A stretch of DNA of 64,000 nucleotides from Lasiosphaeria ovina. Taxonomy: Eukaryota; Ascomycota; Sordariomycetes; Sordariales; Lasiosphaeriaceae. The DNA lies in NCBI GenBank assembly GCA_033439765.1, contig JAULSN010000015.1, positions 310,001 to 374,000 of the forward strand. Reading direction: 5' to 3'. Positions 20,377-33,463 of this stretch are shown in pieces. Numbering within the stretch: position 1 is the stretch's first letter; each line of letters begins with the position of its first letter. The translations under genes were made by a program, and so were the position numbers. Below the pieces are notes generated by a model. The model saw nothing but the letters and a program-made list of their open reading frames with translations, ran no database searches and was not told the origin of the DNA.

Positions 20377-23300
20377 TTTCTGCTGCAGCTTGCCCGGAGG
20401 CCAGAGTCACCAAGCCGAGATGGTGGTGTTTGACTCTGCAGTATCCTACTAGTAGTCCTAGGGTCTCTGTTGGCTGGGGTTCATGGCTGCTACCAGCTAG
20501 CATTTCGTCGCGCGCGTCTCGGTTTCTCAGTAGGCTCCCTGGGTATCCATCGCCAGGAGTATGGATGCCGACGAGATTGAGGTTGTGTAGTCGCCTGCCA
20601 AATGATGCTTGCTCTGGAAGCCCAGCCCAGTTTGGGTTCCAGTGTCTAGACGTCTGTCACTGGCCAGCCCGAGGGTCTCGTCCCCGCGCCATCACGCGGA
20701 AGCGGGGCCTCCAAGCCCCACCACCAAACTAAACTCTCCACCTCACTCTGTTAGTGCAAGGGCCAAGAGGACGCCTAGGCAGGAGGCCCGTTTGCTTCAG
20801 TGTGCCACTGCAACGGCTTCGATGTCTCTATCGTTTCCGGCTTTCTTCTCTCTTTAATGAAAAAGAAAACGCAGTAGGTACCTGGGTGAGGTGGTGGGCG
20901 CGAATTCTTCAAGAAAACGGCGGGAAGTAATAAACCGGTAGCACAGGGAAATATCCTGATTGGGAATCGTGGTCCGCTTACGGAATAGGCTACTTTGTAC
21001 ACTACCACTTGACTGCAGGCGAGTAGGCAGCCTCGGGACATTTCGACATCGATGGTAATCTGAATGCCAGTCAAGAGCTCAGTTTTCACGAGAGAGAGCT
21101 TTGTTAGCGGCGATTGGGGGCGATCAGAAGCAGGCAGCTGCACGCTCATATTAAGATCTCGGGAAACGCAGCCTTTCTCTTCCGAAGTTCCGGCATTCGC
21201 CTTGAGAGAGTTTTGGCTACGTTCCACAGACAGGCACGCAGCTGTACAGAGTTTACGGACCATTACACTAGACCCAGGTATTGCAACAGTAGATGACTAC
21301 ACTAGATGTGTGCCTACGTAGTAATCTCCTTAGAAGCGAGAGTATTTGCAAAGTATAAGCGTGAAAATATGAAGATAATCTATCGAACTCGTAAATGACA
21401 ACCTGTTGAAGGTATAGTACTGTGTGTACTGTACCTACTGAATGTCTCAGGTTCTGTAAGCTACGTACTAAGTATGAAGGATTTCGCCCACAGTGCCAAA
21501 ACCTCTCCGAGAGTCTTCTTGAATATCGTTTAACTTGGGATGGTGTGATGAAAGTGAACAAGACGAGGCCAACCGTGTGACGGGAATCCTGCTGGCGTTG
21601 GCGGTCGCTCTTGGAACTTGGAAATGCGTGGCAGGCTTCGAGAAGCACGCATGGGGGTTTCTTTTTCAGTCACACTTCTCCCGACGGGGTGGTAGCCACC
21701 TGGTCGCTCTGGCGTCTTTCCTAACAGCGGTGACGAGGGCTCGTGTGACAAAGGGGGCGGCCGACGAATCGCGGGAATGAGAAGACTCAAAAGAGAGAGA
21801 CATCGGATCGCGTTCGGCGCTGGTTGGCCGTGCTGGCCAGGGTGCGTATGCGGGACACGAAGGCTATCACTTGTGCGACGTCCGGCTCCGCAAAGCTCTC
21901 TTGTCCATCTGCCTGGGCCTGTTGCTTGACCAAACTTTTTATCTTTATTTTTACACTACACCGTCGGCGCTTTGACGGTGAGTCTGGCCGCAAGTCGCGG
22001 TGAGAGGGGCCCTGGTCTGGTATGTTAAGTACATGCATACCTTACATACATACAGTACAGTACTTACCGGCCCTCGGGTGTCGGGGAGAAAAGTTGTTGA
22101 GCGGTTTCCTATCAAGGTTGAGAGTGACGGACCCAGAGCCTCGCAACGGAAGACAAAGTCCGTCTTGCTTCGACGCTGATCCGCAACTCCCGTTCATCAG
22201 CACCTCATTAGGTATTCTGGTTTAGCCTGTTTGGCTGGTTGCAGAGACAACATGGGAGTTACAACATATAGCGTGTCTTTCTCTCGTCAGCATCTCCAAA
22301 GTTTGCAGCCAGATGTTTACCGCCTTTCCCGTCCTGGGCTCTTATTGCCCCTTTAACATGGCTAGGTCGCACATACAGCGTCCAAACATAGTATCAACGG
22401 TCTTGATGAAGAGGGGTAACTACCTAACGACCTAGGTAGGAGCCTTACCACTTTAAAAACACACCCGAAAGAGCTCGATTTTCAACGTGCGACGATTAAA
22501 ATAAGGTATTCTGTAGCTGTAGCTGCAGCTTGGACTTTGAGAAGTGGAAGGTACCTTACAGATAGTTATTACCTACGGATTGTCCGCACCTTCCGCTTCT
22601 GATGCTGGTTCCCCGTTTCCAACACACATGGAAGGCACTTCACGTGCTGGAAGCGCCATCGGGCACTAAAAGACGGCGGGGGGGGGGGGGGGGGGACAAC
22701 TTCCATGAGCCAGGGTCTGGATCGATCGCTCCTCCTCTTCTACACGTGTAGGTGCCCCCGCGCGCAGCTTGCAAGACACGGACCGCCCAGGGCCTCACCG
22801 CCTACTGTGGAACACCACGCTAGGCCTTCTTTGAGCTTGCTGGATGTACCGCTCTTCCGTCCGTCCCTGTAATGCTCATCCCCGTGGCCGCTGGGAATCC
22901 ACATTTCAGGGATATGGATCGATTTCATTTTTTATGTGTCCCAGACTCCAGACTCGCGGGCAGTGACCTCTTCCTTTGCGCAGTGCAGCATAGTATGACC
23001 TATTCCCAACGCGGTACCTTGCTTGTCGTGGCTTGCAGGTTGGTGTTCGAGCGACGGAGTGCTGCAGGCCTGCGTGCCGCTAGCGTGGCGGCCCCCCTGC
23101 CGGGCTGTCCCTCGGAAGGGGAAGGGGCAGTAGGGCTCCTTGTTGCCGTCCCACATTTTGAGATCGATATGAGGCAGGCATGAATGGATCTTAGGCTCAC
23201 CGACTTCTCGTACCAAACATACGGTGTCAAAAGCCTCTTGTCGGTTTTCGATTTGCAGCCAGGGCGACACGCAGCTGGGCCCGCTCCAACCTCCTCCACT

Positions 23301-24002
23301 ACTGTACTGTACAGCGCAGTACCTACATCCATACCTTACCTACATTCGATTCGGCATGTATGTATGAACGTACTGTGCATTCTTCGTACATACATGCTCA
23401 GTAGGAGGTGTGTATTGCATCCCGGGCAGGTAGGCAGCCTAGCCAGTAGCCTACTGTTAAGAGCTGAGAGGAGCCAACAGAGCCCAGGTCCCATGTCCCC
23501 ATGGCACACACGTCTCGTCAGTCACAAGTTGATTCGACGCCCGCAGCTGACGGTCGATGTTAATTATTTGGAGACTGGCTCATGATAGGTGGTGACCTCT
23601 GTCAGCCCACCCAGCGCCGGACGGGCCTCCATTTGCTTTGCACTGGCCCCAGGTGCCTGTCCATTTTTTGTATGTTGGATAACAGTACGGATAGTACAAT
23701 ACATGCCTACATACCTTGCCTACATATCTTACCTACCTTGCTTCGTACCTTACCGACCTTCCATTACCTTCGTGCATATCAAGTACATACAGTAGGCACT
23801 GTACATGTACATACACAAGTTAGGTAAGGTAGGTAAGCGTAGCTCTCTGCTGGCCTGGCCTAGCCTGACCTAGCGGGACGGACGAACAACCATGCCATGT
23901 CCGCCTTTTCGGCCATAAGTATCTATACTCGGCCGTGGCCCTCCCCCTCCTCGCCCTGCTGTCTGTCCTGTCTCTCGCTCTCAAGGGGCCGGCCCCTCGT
24001 TC
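20377..24002. other. 3.6 kb gene-poor spacer rich in short repeats
   Basis: No convincing gene on either strand. Contains a G18 run at 22678-22695, tracts of TACATACAGTACAGTAC type near 22040-22060, CCTTACCTACATT near 23333-23346 and 23700-23760, and the inverse TTAGGTAAGGTAGGTAAG at 23820-23837. The last 300 bases are the promoter and leader of the F-box-like gene. Short frames such as 20430-20732 and 23184-23585 have no domain. Confidence 0.4.
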
Positions 24003-25307
24003 ATGGACGTTATGGATTTCCTTCCCGTTGAGCTTCTCCGCGTCATCTTCGAATGCTGCGATGCTGCCTCCACCCGGGCCCTCCGCCTCGCATCGGCCAG
24101 GCTCGCCGACGTCGGCTACGACTACCTGCTCGGGCCTCACTTCACCGCAGTCGAGTGGAAGGACGACATCAAGCGCCTGCACAACATCGCCGGTCACGAC
24201 CGTCTCCGCGCCAGCATCAAGACCATCACCTTCAACTTCTCAAAGGTCGACGAGTACAACGCCCGCCATGCCTCCTTCTTCCAGCACTGGCTCCAGGAGC
24301 CCGAGGAGAGGAGCATCGCCCTCCAGGATGCCTGGATCAAGTACTACGAGCTCGAAAAGCAAAGCCGTAGCCTCCCCCCCTTCCACGCCCGCGCCACTGC
24401 TGTCGAGGAGTCGATCAAGCGCCTGTCCGGCCTGAGGGGGCTCGAGATCACATACACGCAGTGCCCCTACGACATCGAGATGCTCAAGGATGTCTTCCTG
24501 GTCCGCAACTGCCGGAAGAGGGACAGGGGCCAGGCCTGCAAGAATATGAACGCCATCGTGTCAGCCATCCGACATGCCCGCCTCTCGTCGCTTTCCATCG
24601 ACCAGCTACCGCTCGAGATCTTCCGCCTGGCCGATGACCGCCGCCACTGGTTCGACTGCGCACGCTCCTTCGCGAGCCTCTCGAGGCTGGACCTGGTGCT
24701 GGACCCCCCCGCCAACCTCCTCCCGACTGCTCGGTTCCGCGCCGTCAACGGCCTGGGTCATGTTCTCCAGTTCTCTCACAGCCTCACTCACCTGTCGCTG
24801 GGGTTCCACACCTACCACGCCCCGGCCGAGAAGTTCATGATTTCGTTCCGCGAGCTCTTTGGGGACTTCATCTATGAGAAGCTCACAGATCTGAGGCTGG
24901 AAGGCATCAGATGCTCCGAGGACGATCTACGAGCCTTCCTGGTCAGGCACGGCGCCACTCTCGAGCGTCTTCGTCTCGGCGGGAGAGGCCTTGCCAAGCC
25001 ATATGAGCTGAGCATCGGTGGAGTCCATCTCCACGAAGGCTCCTTCCGGTCCTTGCTGACGTCGCTGCGGGGAAAGTTGCCCAAGCTGCAACGCTTCCAC
25101 ATGGAGGGCGACATGGAGGCGGGCGAGATCGGGACCAGCTCCCGCGAGCTGTTAAGGTTCCACCCCGTCACCGACGACAACTGGGTCGACATCGTTTCGC
25201 AACGGCGCCGCCCTCCGCGCAAGACTATAGACTGCCTTGCTCTGGAACGCTTCCTCCTACAGGGCGGCAAATATCCACGGCTCGATGCAACCGAGCCAGA
25301 CGAGTGA
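24003..25307 (+). CDS. F-box-like protein, 434 aa, single exon
   Basis: The N-terminus (MDFLPVELLRVIFECCD...TRALRLASARLADVGYDYL, residues about 4-45) matches the F-box pattern: L-P-x-E-L, a following hydrophobic helix, then a second Leu/Val-rich helix. The remainder has scattered leucine-rich segments (LSSLSIDQLPLEIFRL, LTHLSLGFHTYH, LTDLRLEGIRC, LERLRLGGRG) spaced like irregular LRRs, as in many fungal F-box proteins. A role as SCF ubiquitin-ligase substrate adaptor is inferred from this architecture; the target is unknown. GC-rich third positions and an uninterrupted 435-codon frame support a real gene. A second in-frame ATG at 24012 could also be the start. Confidence 0.7.
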   Translation: MDVMDFLPVELLRVIFECCDAASTRALRLASARLADVGYDYLLGPHFTAVEWKDDIKRLHNIAGHDRLRASIKTITFNFSKVDEYNARHASFFQHWLQEPEERSIALQDAWIKYYELEKQSRSLPPFHARATAVEESIKRLSGLRGLEITYTQCPYDIEMLKDVFLVRNCRKRDRGQACKNMNAIVSAIRHARLSSLSIDQLPLEIFRLADDRRHWFDCARSFASLSRLDLVLDPPANLLPTARFRAVNGLGHVLQFSHSLTHLSLGFHTYHAPAEKFMISFRELFGDFIYEKLTDLRLEGIRCSEDDLRAFLVRHGATLERLRLGGRGLAKPYELSIGGVHLHEGSFRSLLTSLRGKLPKLQRFHMEGDMEAGEIGTSSRELLRFHPVTDDNWVDIVSQRRRPPRKTIDCLALERFLLQGGKYPRLDATEPDE

Positions 25308-28300
25308 ACTAGCCGTATGAATGCTTTGTTGCGGCTGAATTTTCGAGGTCCACCGACGCAGTCGCAACGTCGATATATCTCAACTATCCATCTGTGGCGG
25401 CGACCTGCACTCACCTCACGACTCTATCATCACATAGACCACATCATGGTCGAACGAGGGCTACTAGGTAACTTGGGGCGTTTTTCTTTTTTTCTTTTCT
25501 TTTTGCCTGTTCATTCCTTTCTGAATTCTTAAAATTTTCCCGCCCGGCGCCAATCCCACATTTCCGCGAGAGCCCCTGCCAAGTGCCCACGCGCATGGAG
25601 GTGGCATTTGTACATAGCCACAGCTCGGCACCGTCGTTTTCTGTTGGGGTTCAAAATATAGATCCGGGGTGGCTTTCATAAACAGGGACACATTAGACAG
25701 ACTGCAAGCAATTGTCGGTAGACAAATATGAATTAATGTCTTTTTCTTTCCTCATTTTTCCCTCCATCGCCCGGTGCCCCTTTCAAAGTATCCTCTCATC
25801 TCCGCAGTTCGGCCACCTTTCTTGCCACCCCAGATACCCAAAGGATTTATTTCCTCCCGAGTTCGCACACCGCAAAAGCCCTCTCAGCTGCTGGTGGTGG
25901 GCGGCCGTGGCATTCTTGTCGTAGTCGGTGCGGATATATATTACCTACCTGGGCGGACATGCAGAGGGCCGTATAGGCAACACCTCGAGTCCGAGGAAGT
26001 CCGCGGAAACAAATATACAGATATAGACATGTACGCACATTCCCGGGGTTTAGAGGTGGAAGACAACTAAACCTGGGAAAAGCCTGGCGAGGTGCTTCAT
26101 CTGAAATACATGCTCGCGGTACCTATATATATATGAAACGCCCCGATGGTTGTTGTATCTCTCAGCCCAGTTGCTAAACAGACACACAGACTTACAATCA
26201 ACATCCGCTTTGTTCGCGTGGTTCATTGAGTACCTACAAACGATACATAATCCAACATATCGCATTGTCACCTCTCTAGCCGTGTCTTGACGTCTACCCG
26301 CTTACCAACCAATGCGGCTTTCCGCAGGCAAGGACGTTTCCCGCCCGCCCGCGTGGCCCCCCACCCCCTCCTTCGTCCTCCATCCTCTCCGGCGCCGTCG
26401 GGAACAACTCAGGGTGTGTTTCCTGGGCCGCTGGGCTGCCTAGTGTGTGTATGTATGACAACGGCTGAGCCCTCTTTTTTGGAGGGGTGTGTTGGGGGCA
26501 TGGCCCCGGGCCGAGCAGAACATAGCTGCTGCTGCCATCCGATCAGCACGGCACACGCACACGCACACACACTGTAATCAAGGTGTGTTTATATATATAA
26601 AGAAGCCCGGCGCCGTTAGGTTCGTGTGTATGTGCGTGTGCGCGGGTTGTGTGACTATAGACGGCGGTCCTTGTGAGGCGCAGGAGCCGGCTTGGTTGGT
26701 TCACCGCGAAAACGAAGCGGCTAGTGCATACAGCACTTCGCTCGTGTCTCCCTGTGAGGCTGTAGGCATGGGGGGGGGGGGGGGGGGGGGGCAGGCGGCG
26801 ACACCGCAACTGTACCAAATGCCGTGATCTGACATGCCTTGCCAACAGAAAGATTGGTGTACGTCCATGACGTGTAAGGCCTTGGACCTTGTGGCTAGGT
26901 AGCCATGGACCCAAAACTCCCGCCCCTTGCGCCACGTGAATATTCTTGGTTAATCTATTTTCCATCTTTCTTTTCTGGCTTGCTGAGTGATGGGTAGGCT
27001 GTTACTAGCTTGTCGGTGAAGAGATTTTGTTGTTTGCACAAAAACAACAACAAGATAGTCACATTAAAGCAAGAAGCGCTACTGTAGCCGACTGATTCGG
27101 CTAGTGTAGGTCGCCATGTGTTCTAGTCCATGAAGCCATTACTACCATTACTAGTGCGAAATTGCCCAAAGTAGAGGCCTCTGAGCTTCCTTTCTTCATA
27201 CCCATATTCTTACTATTTGCCAGTGGGCTATATCTCTCTCCTTCTGGGCCATGTCCTGTGTTATTTTGTGTATATCGGCGTAAATTATACTATGTCTTTT
27301 GATCTCATTATCAAGAAGAGTGGCTTAAGTCTATGGCGTGATAAGGGTACTACCAACGAGTGAGACTCCTATGGCACAATTCTCGTTAGAAAGGAAATTA
27401 TAAAATATTAGAAGATGAACTTCCAGCGAAAAGAACTGAACGTAAAACCGAGTGAACGTCTTCTGTTGCTCGGATCTGAACTGTGCCGACGTTTACTGTT
27501 GCTGGGATGCGAACTCAGCCGTCTCCATTTCAAGCTGAGTTGCCGATTTTTGAGATGCCATAGGAATTTTTGCAGTGTATAAAAATGGCCAGGGAAAGCC
27601 TTTAATGGGTATTTTTGGATAAGAGATAGATAGGCCACTGGGATTTTAAGATAGGGATTCCGACAGCTTTTACCTCGGCAAAAAGCTTTTGGGGCGGGCG
27701 GTAAGGGTTTGAGGCCGTTCAAATCTTGGAAAGCCCCCCGATAAGGCAACAAACATTCAGGGATTGGGTTGTAGGTGCCTAGGTTGTACGAAGTACCTAT
27801 CTTGCTACCTACACACCATCGCATCCAACTTGGACTTATATGGGCCTCCGAAATCAGCTACAAAATGCTCAGGAAAAGAGTCCAAACATTTTTGCTCCCA
27901 TCGAACGATTTATTTAGGCCACAAGTCATAGCCCAATCCAAGCTGATTTGAAGCTGATTTGATATATAGGGCCGACATAGTTGCAGTGATACTAAACCAC
28001 TTGTATTGCAAGGGGGTAAGAGTCCCCTATTCATTTGTATCCCCCTTTTTGAGACCTCGTTGGTGCTCAACTTGTGCGGTTCGAGACTTGCAATTACAAG
28101 TAGACCTTTTCACCGATATCTTAACGTTGATAGGTGGGCGATCACAAGGACCCTGAAAATCACAGGATGCGTACAGAGAAGTGCAAAGCTTTCAGCAAAT
28201 GGAACAGTGTCTCAGCGGGGCCCTTTTTGCGTCGAGAAAAGCAATTTGGGGTGACCCCCTTGAGCGGTGGACATGTAGGAGAAGGTGTCTAACTGAAGGC

Positions 28301-31184
28301 TGAGACAAAATCGGGATCACCAGCGGCAATCCAATTTGCTCACAGACTTCCGCCCCGAGTCAGTGTACCGGGAAAAAGGAGGCTAGCGGTTTCGGAGCGG
28401 GCGAACGAGACGAGCAGTTTTGGAGATGCCCTGGCTGAGACGACTTGGCTGACTGATGCTGGCAATAGCGCGGAGAGAACTACGTATCCAGGCTCTTGAA
28501 GTCAAAGACGGGAGAACCTCGAATGGTAGCGCCCAGTATTCGTACCTGGTGTGCAGTACGCAATTAGCGAGAAGAGAGCTGCAACCTGCAGCAAATAGTC
28601 GTCGAGCCAAGACTGCAGATCACCTTAGCTAGGACTTAGCTATTGCGAAGTTGCGTAATGGTGGTGGGCTGGGCTGCAGGTGGTAAAAATTTGTGTTTGT
28701 CGTCCATTTCTAACCGGGCAGGAACTTCTTGTTCCCCTTGGTGGTGCTTTAGAATGTCTCGGTCTGATATATTGTCTTACAGCTGTATTCTCCGAACGCT
28801 GCAGCTCAAGACATCATGACAGCTTTTACCACAGAAACACAGCGGATGTAGGTAGGTAAGCTGCCGCCAACGACGGCCTTGGGGACCAAACTTGTGGCAG
28901 GAAATCAGACCATCCAAGGTTATGTCGTCGGCAAGCTGCAAGACGCATCACAAGGCCATTCATTCACAACCTGACCTAGGAGGGGAGGGGTAAGCGGGGT
29001 GTTGAGGTGCGCGAATCTGACAGATCCGGACTGGGCAACCGAAAGCGGAAGATAAGGTCGGGTGGTGGTTCCCAACCGTGCCACCAAGCCACAGCCACCA
29101 CCTATCCAAGGCGAGATCTCTCGACACCCTTTTGACCAGGCGCTTGACCAGACTGCGACGTTGGAATCAACATGGTTAGGGCAATGCAATTGAATTTGGC
29201 CGCCAGCGAAACCAGGCCCTGATGATCCTGGCCTTGGGGGCGCGACGCTCCATGCGTATATTTGGGAGCCCGGTGAGTTCACCAGTCCAGTTCTTGAACC
29301 ACAGCTGTGTTCAAATTTCCCCGTGCCAAAGTTCGACATGACGACATCATCTTGGACCTCGGGAGATCGAGTTGTTGGAGCGGTGGCCCTGCCGTCCAGC
29401 CGTCCAGGCCAAGCCTGTCAGACGAAAGCCCCGCAACGCTGCTGTGGACTTGTTACCAGGATCGCCCAGCTCAAATGGTGGCCGGTGCATGAACCGAAAG
29501 GCGAGAAATCAGCGGGGCCGATTTGCGCTTTGCCGACACCCGAGCCCTTGTCCGCGATCTCTTGGGAGGGACGCCCTCCCGAGGTCACTCTAAGCAGCCT
29601 TGTGGTGGTTGGTCCTTGGAGGCAACAGGACCAGCTCTGAACCCATATCAATGTTACCATATAGGGCGGGCACGGGACGCAACTTCAACGGCGATGCATG
29701 TCAGGCTTCCAGAGGTTTTGGACAGATGGGCTGCTGCTGTATTGGATGTTACCACCCCGAGAATAATCCGTCGGGGGTACCAAGTACAGTACAGGACAGG
29801 ACAGTGGGGCGTCGATGACCGCTTCAAGTTGAAGCCCTGCCGCCGTCCTTTGTGCCTTCCACAGGACGAGCAGCAGAGAAGAAAGCCTTGAAAGAAGGTA
29901 AGAAAGAAGCTCAAGACCAAAAGAAAGCTTAAAATTGCGCCGTACACTACGCGTCAATTCGCACATTCGGAGTGCGGCACACTTCTATTTTGCCTCAGGT
30001 AGTTATTTTGAGGCACGACGACTGATCTACTGCGAAGGTTGTTTTGAATGTATGGCTACCTTAATATGTTTGGACCACTGGCAGGAACCCTTTGTCTTCC
30101 AAACTGTCCGATGCTATTGTCATAGGTCACATGGCTGGCCTTTACTCCGATATGTTCTGCACCATTCAGACGGGAATAGGGAATGGGACCTCTATCACTC
30201 CGGCCATCTCGGCGTTTGTCGCCTCTGGAAGGAAAGAACTTTGCGGACGTTCACGGACTGCCAACTTCCACCTGAAAGCTCCTGCTATGTTTAGGTAGCT
30301 GCTTTGTTTTTGGCCCCCTTATTGTCCGGGATTGATTGCGGCGTTCAGCTACGCATCTGCTGGCTTTCTTTTCTTCTTGCGCCTCTCTCTTTAGTCCCGC
30401 CCCAGAATCGGATTATTACCTAAATAAACGCATCGAGCGCTTTGCTGCACTCGGTCGCCACTCGCGACTGGCCATCCTCCCGTCCCTCGCCGCTGCCCTG
30501 CTTCTGGGTGCGCGGACTGGAGCCTACTTGCCTACTAGGTAGGGAATACTAATAACTCTCGCGGGCTCCTGATCGACACCAGGCCGAGGACCAGGTTCGA
30601 ACCGGTGACTGGCAACTGGCGCTCGTCTCGAGACATCCTTGCTGGCGCTGTCGTCCCAGCCGCGACGCATATTAAATGCCAATCATTCTCAATCAACTTT
30701 GCTCAGGCACCGAAAGGAGATTCCTGCACAAGGCGACCCTGAGCACACCACCCACTGCGACGCGGAAGCTGCGGGGATCCACCGCGGCCAAACCTCGCAT
30801 TGTCATCGCCCCAGCGAACAGGACTCGAATCACAAGGGCGTGCCATCAGGTCTCACTGACTGGCGCTCGGGCCAGCTGCGCCTGCGAGTCCCCCTGCACG
30901 CAGTACGCACCCCTCCCCACCTCGCTCGGATGTTTGGCGCCCCACGTCACTTGGCAGGTTCTTTTGTCCCCACTGAGGCTGCTGGCCGAGCCTGAGCCTA
31001 GCCCGTGGATCGCTGTATCTTGATTATTGTCTGGTGGCCAGGCTCTCATTCGATTGCTTGAAAACGCCCGCCACCGCCGCCCGCCTCCGCCATTGCTCCC
31101 TGCCAACACACCACCGCGATCCCCCCTCCTCCCAGATCCTGGCGAGGCAGCGCCGACGACGACGTCGACGCCGACCAGACCGCC
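25308..31184. other. 5.9 kb gene-poor region
   Basis: No gene supported on either strand. Notable contents are a G22 run at 26770-26791, an (AC)n / (GT)n inverted pair at about 26552-26573 and 26624-26644, an AT-rich block at about 27000-28300 with two imperfect copies of a CTGTTGCTSGGAT-type unit near 27460-27520, and short GTAGGTAGGTAAG repeats near 28850. A minus-strand frame at 27408-27824 and plus-strand frames at 29323-29640 and 29935-30294 show no domain and no consistent splice partners. The last 600 bases are the leader and promoter of the SYLF gene. Confidence 0.4.
26770..26791. repeat. G22 homopolymer
   Basis: Uninterrupted run of 22 G, one of several long G or C tracts in the non-coding parts of this window. 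Length is likely unreliable in sequencing. Confidence 0.9.
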
Positions 31185-33463
31185 ATGCAGCGCGTCTCGG
31201 CTCTGCTCCCTTCGTGGGACCGCCGCTCCAGATCGAACAGCACGTCGTCGGCCAAGGTACCTGCAGCCCTCGACAAGGTTTTCGGATGGGCCGAAAAGAT
31301 TGCCCCTGTCAATCGCATCAACACGGCTGCCGCTGCACCCGCCCGGTTCGGCCGTGAGACGTACTGGCCGACGGCGCTCGACCGTGAATGCGACAAGGCA
31401 GCTAGGATTCTGAAGTCGTTCTGCTGTATGTGGTCCCAGCTTCAGGCGCGATGCACTGTGCGCCCGACTTTCCTGTCGACGGCTGGCTAACATTGGTACC
31501 AGATGATGGATTCCTTGCCCAACAGTCGACGCCAACAGGCGCCGTAGACTCCCGCTCGAGCGCGGCCTACGTTACACAAAAGATTCCGCCACGGATAATA
31601 CAAAATGCAGTCGGCTTGGCCGTCTTCTCGTGTATGCGATCGGGTCTCTGGATGTCCGGATCTGGCGGAGCCGGTCTGATCACGGCCCGCAAGGCTGACG
31701 GGACGTGGTCGCCGCCTTCGGGAATAATACTCCACACTGCTGCATTGGGCTTTGTGATTGGAGTCGATATTTACGACTGCGTCCTCGTCATCAACAGTGT
31801 CCAGACCCTGGAGTTGTTCACGCGCCCAAGACTAACGCTGGGCATTGACGTCAGCCTCACAGTGGGGCCCCTCGCCCCAGTCGGGTCGCTGGATCAAGAT
31901 GCCCGATGGAACGGGCTCGACGATACCGTCTTAACATATGTGAAAGCTAGGGGCAAGCATCAAGCTGTGGAGCTAGGGGGTTCCTTAGTCACCGAGCGCG
32001 GCAACGAGAATGAGAGGTTCTACTGTGGCAATGTCGGTGTGCTGGATATTCTCGCTGGCAACATCCCGAAGAGCATTCCTGAAATGCGTCCACTATTCGA
32101 GGTCATCAAGGCTGCCGAGGGCCGCTCCGATTACGACACCGCCTTGATGGCCATGCTTGCACGGCAGCCGGCACCTGGCGATGCTGTGATTGAGAGCCCC
32201 AAAACGTCACCATCTTCAATCCCAAAGTCGCCGTTTGGCATTCCCGAACCCGAGGATCCGGACCCGTTTGGCGTCATCGGCCTTGAGATGGCGGGTATAG
32301 AAATCAGAGAAGCAGGAACGCACCAGCGGCCGACAAGCTCGCAGTTTGAGTTTAATCCGAGTCCAACAAGTCCCGTGTTTGCTAGGTTCAGCCGCCAGAG
32401 CATTGACACGTACCTTTCACGAAGCAACCGAGGCAGCTGCATGTCGGCCAAAACCGTGGCCACCGCAATGACGGACGCCGGGACCCAGACAGACGTTGGG
32501 AGCAATCCCGAGACGAGTGTCAGCCGTGCCAATAGTGACGACGGACGGGACAACACACTAGAGAAGCTTCCGACTGTCGTGGAGCCTGAAGAGGTTGACT
32601 ATACTAAAATAGACACAAGCGCGATTGAACAGTTCAGTCGTCCATCGTTTGAAGAGCCAACGATGACCGCCGTGGTTCCGGCTCCGAGGGCTAAGCCCGA
32701 GGTCGTTGACCAAGGCGTCAACACGGACAAGTCCGAAGTCGATTCCAACGCGCCGGCTGCGGATGAGCGGGACGAAGACGCTGATGATGAAGAGGAAGAA
32801 GAAGAAGACGAAGAAGAGCCCATAATCTGCGAGGTAGCAACCACGGCACAGCCTACTCGCGTTGCTATTCGGTCGCCCCAGATCACCCAGGTTATCCAGG
32901 CCAAGGGTGCCATAGTTACCATTCCCAAGAGGATACCCCCTCCCCTCCCGCCGAGGAGTCCTGCACGGACGTCAAGAGCAAGCAAGAGCGATTTTGGCGG
33001 CGACGTGGCTGCCTTGAAAAGCCCGCTCCGAGGCTCGTTCCTTTCGACCGATCTTCCGACAGAAACAGAGTACACGCAGCATCCCAGCGATGGAGCCGCA
33101 GATAACTCATCCGCCGAGGTATTTGCAACACCTCCATCTGTTGTTGAGCCGGAATCCGCCAAAGAATTGTTTGATACGGTAGAGCCTGAGGTCCCCGGTC
33201 ACAGGAATGACTCTTCATTGCCCACGGCAGAAGATATAACCGTGGAACAACGCCGGAGCACAGACAACTCGTCCCAGGAGCCGCGAACACCTTCGGCACG
33301 GGAACTTGCTTCGTCTGCGGAAGATTCAGAGCGGGAGCCGCGGACGCCCCAAACCGAGAAAGATTTTGTTAGCCTCGAGAACGAGAAGTCCGACATGGGT
33401 AGAGTAAACAGTGTGAGCATTGTCTCGCATAATTCCGAGTCGAACTCAGTTCTGGTTGCATGA
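31185..33463 (+). CDS. SYLF (Ysc84/DUF500) domain protein with acidic and proline-rich tail, 733 aa
   Basis: Exons are 31185-31425 and 31503-33463. The 77-base intron splits the conserved SFCYDGF motif at the start of the SYLF core. The SYLF domain covers about residues 65-300, with IPPRIIQNAVGLAVF, GLWMSGSGGAGLI and GVDIYDCVLVINS blocks typical of the Ysc84/SH3YL1 family, which binds phosphoinositides and actin at endocytic sites. Unlike yeast Ysc84 there is no C-terminal SH3 domain. Instead a long Ser/Pro-rich disordered tail carries an acidic run (DEEEEEEDEEE) and a proline motif KRIPPPLPPRSPA that fits SH3-ligand consensus in both orientations. Cortical or endocytic function is inferred from the family. 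Confidence 0.87.

Noticed and set aside
27408..27824. Minus-strand frame of 138 codons in an AT-rich block
   Set aside because: No recognised domain, no splice partner, no flanking repeats that would make it a transposon gene; considered chance.
30585..30605. GGTTCGAACC resembling a tRNA B box
   Set aside because: No A box or acceptor-stem pairing could be found on either strand.
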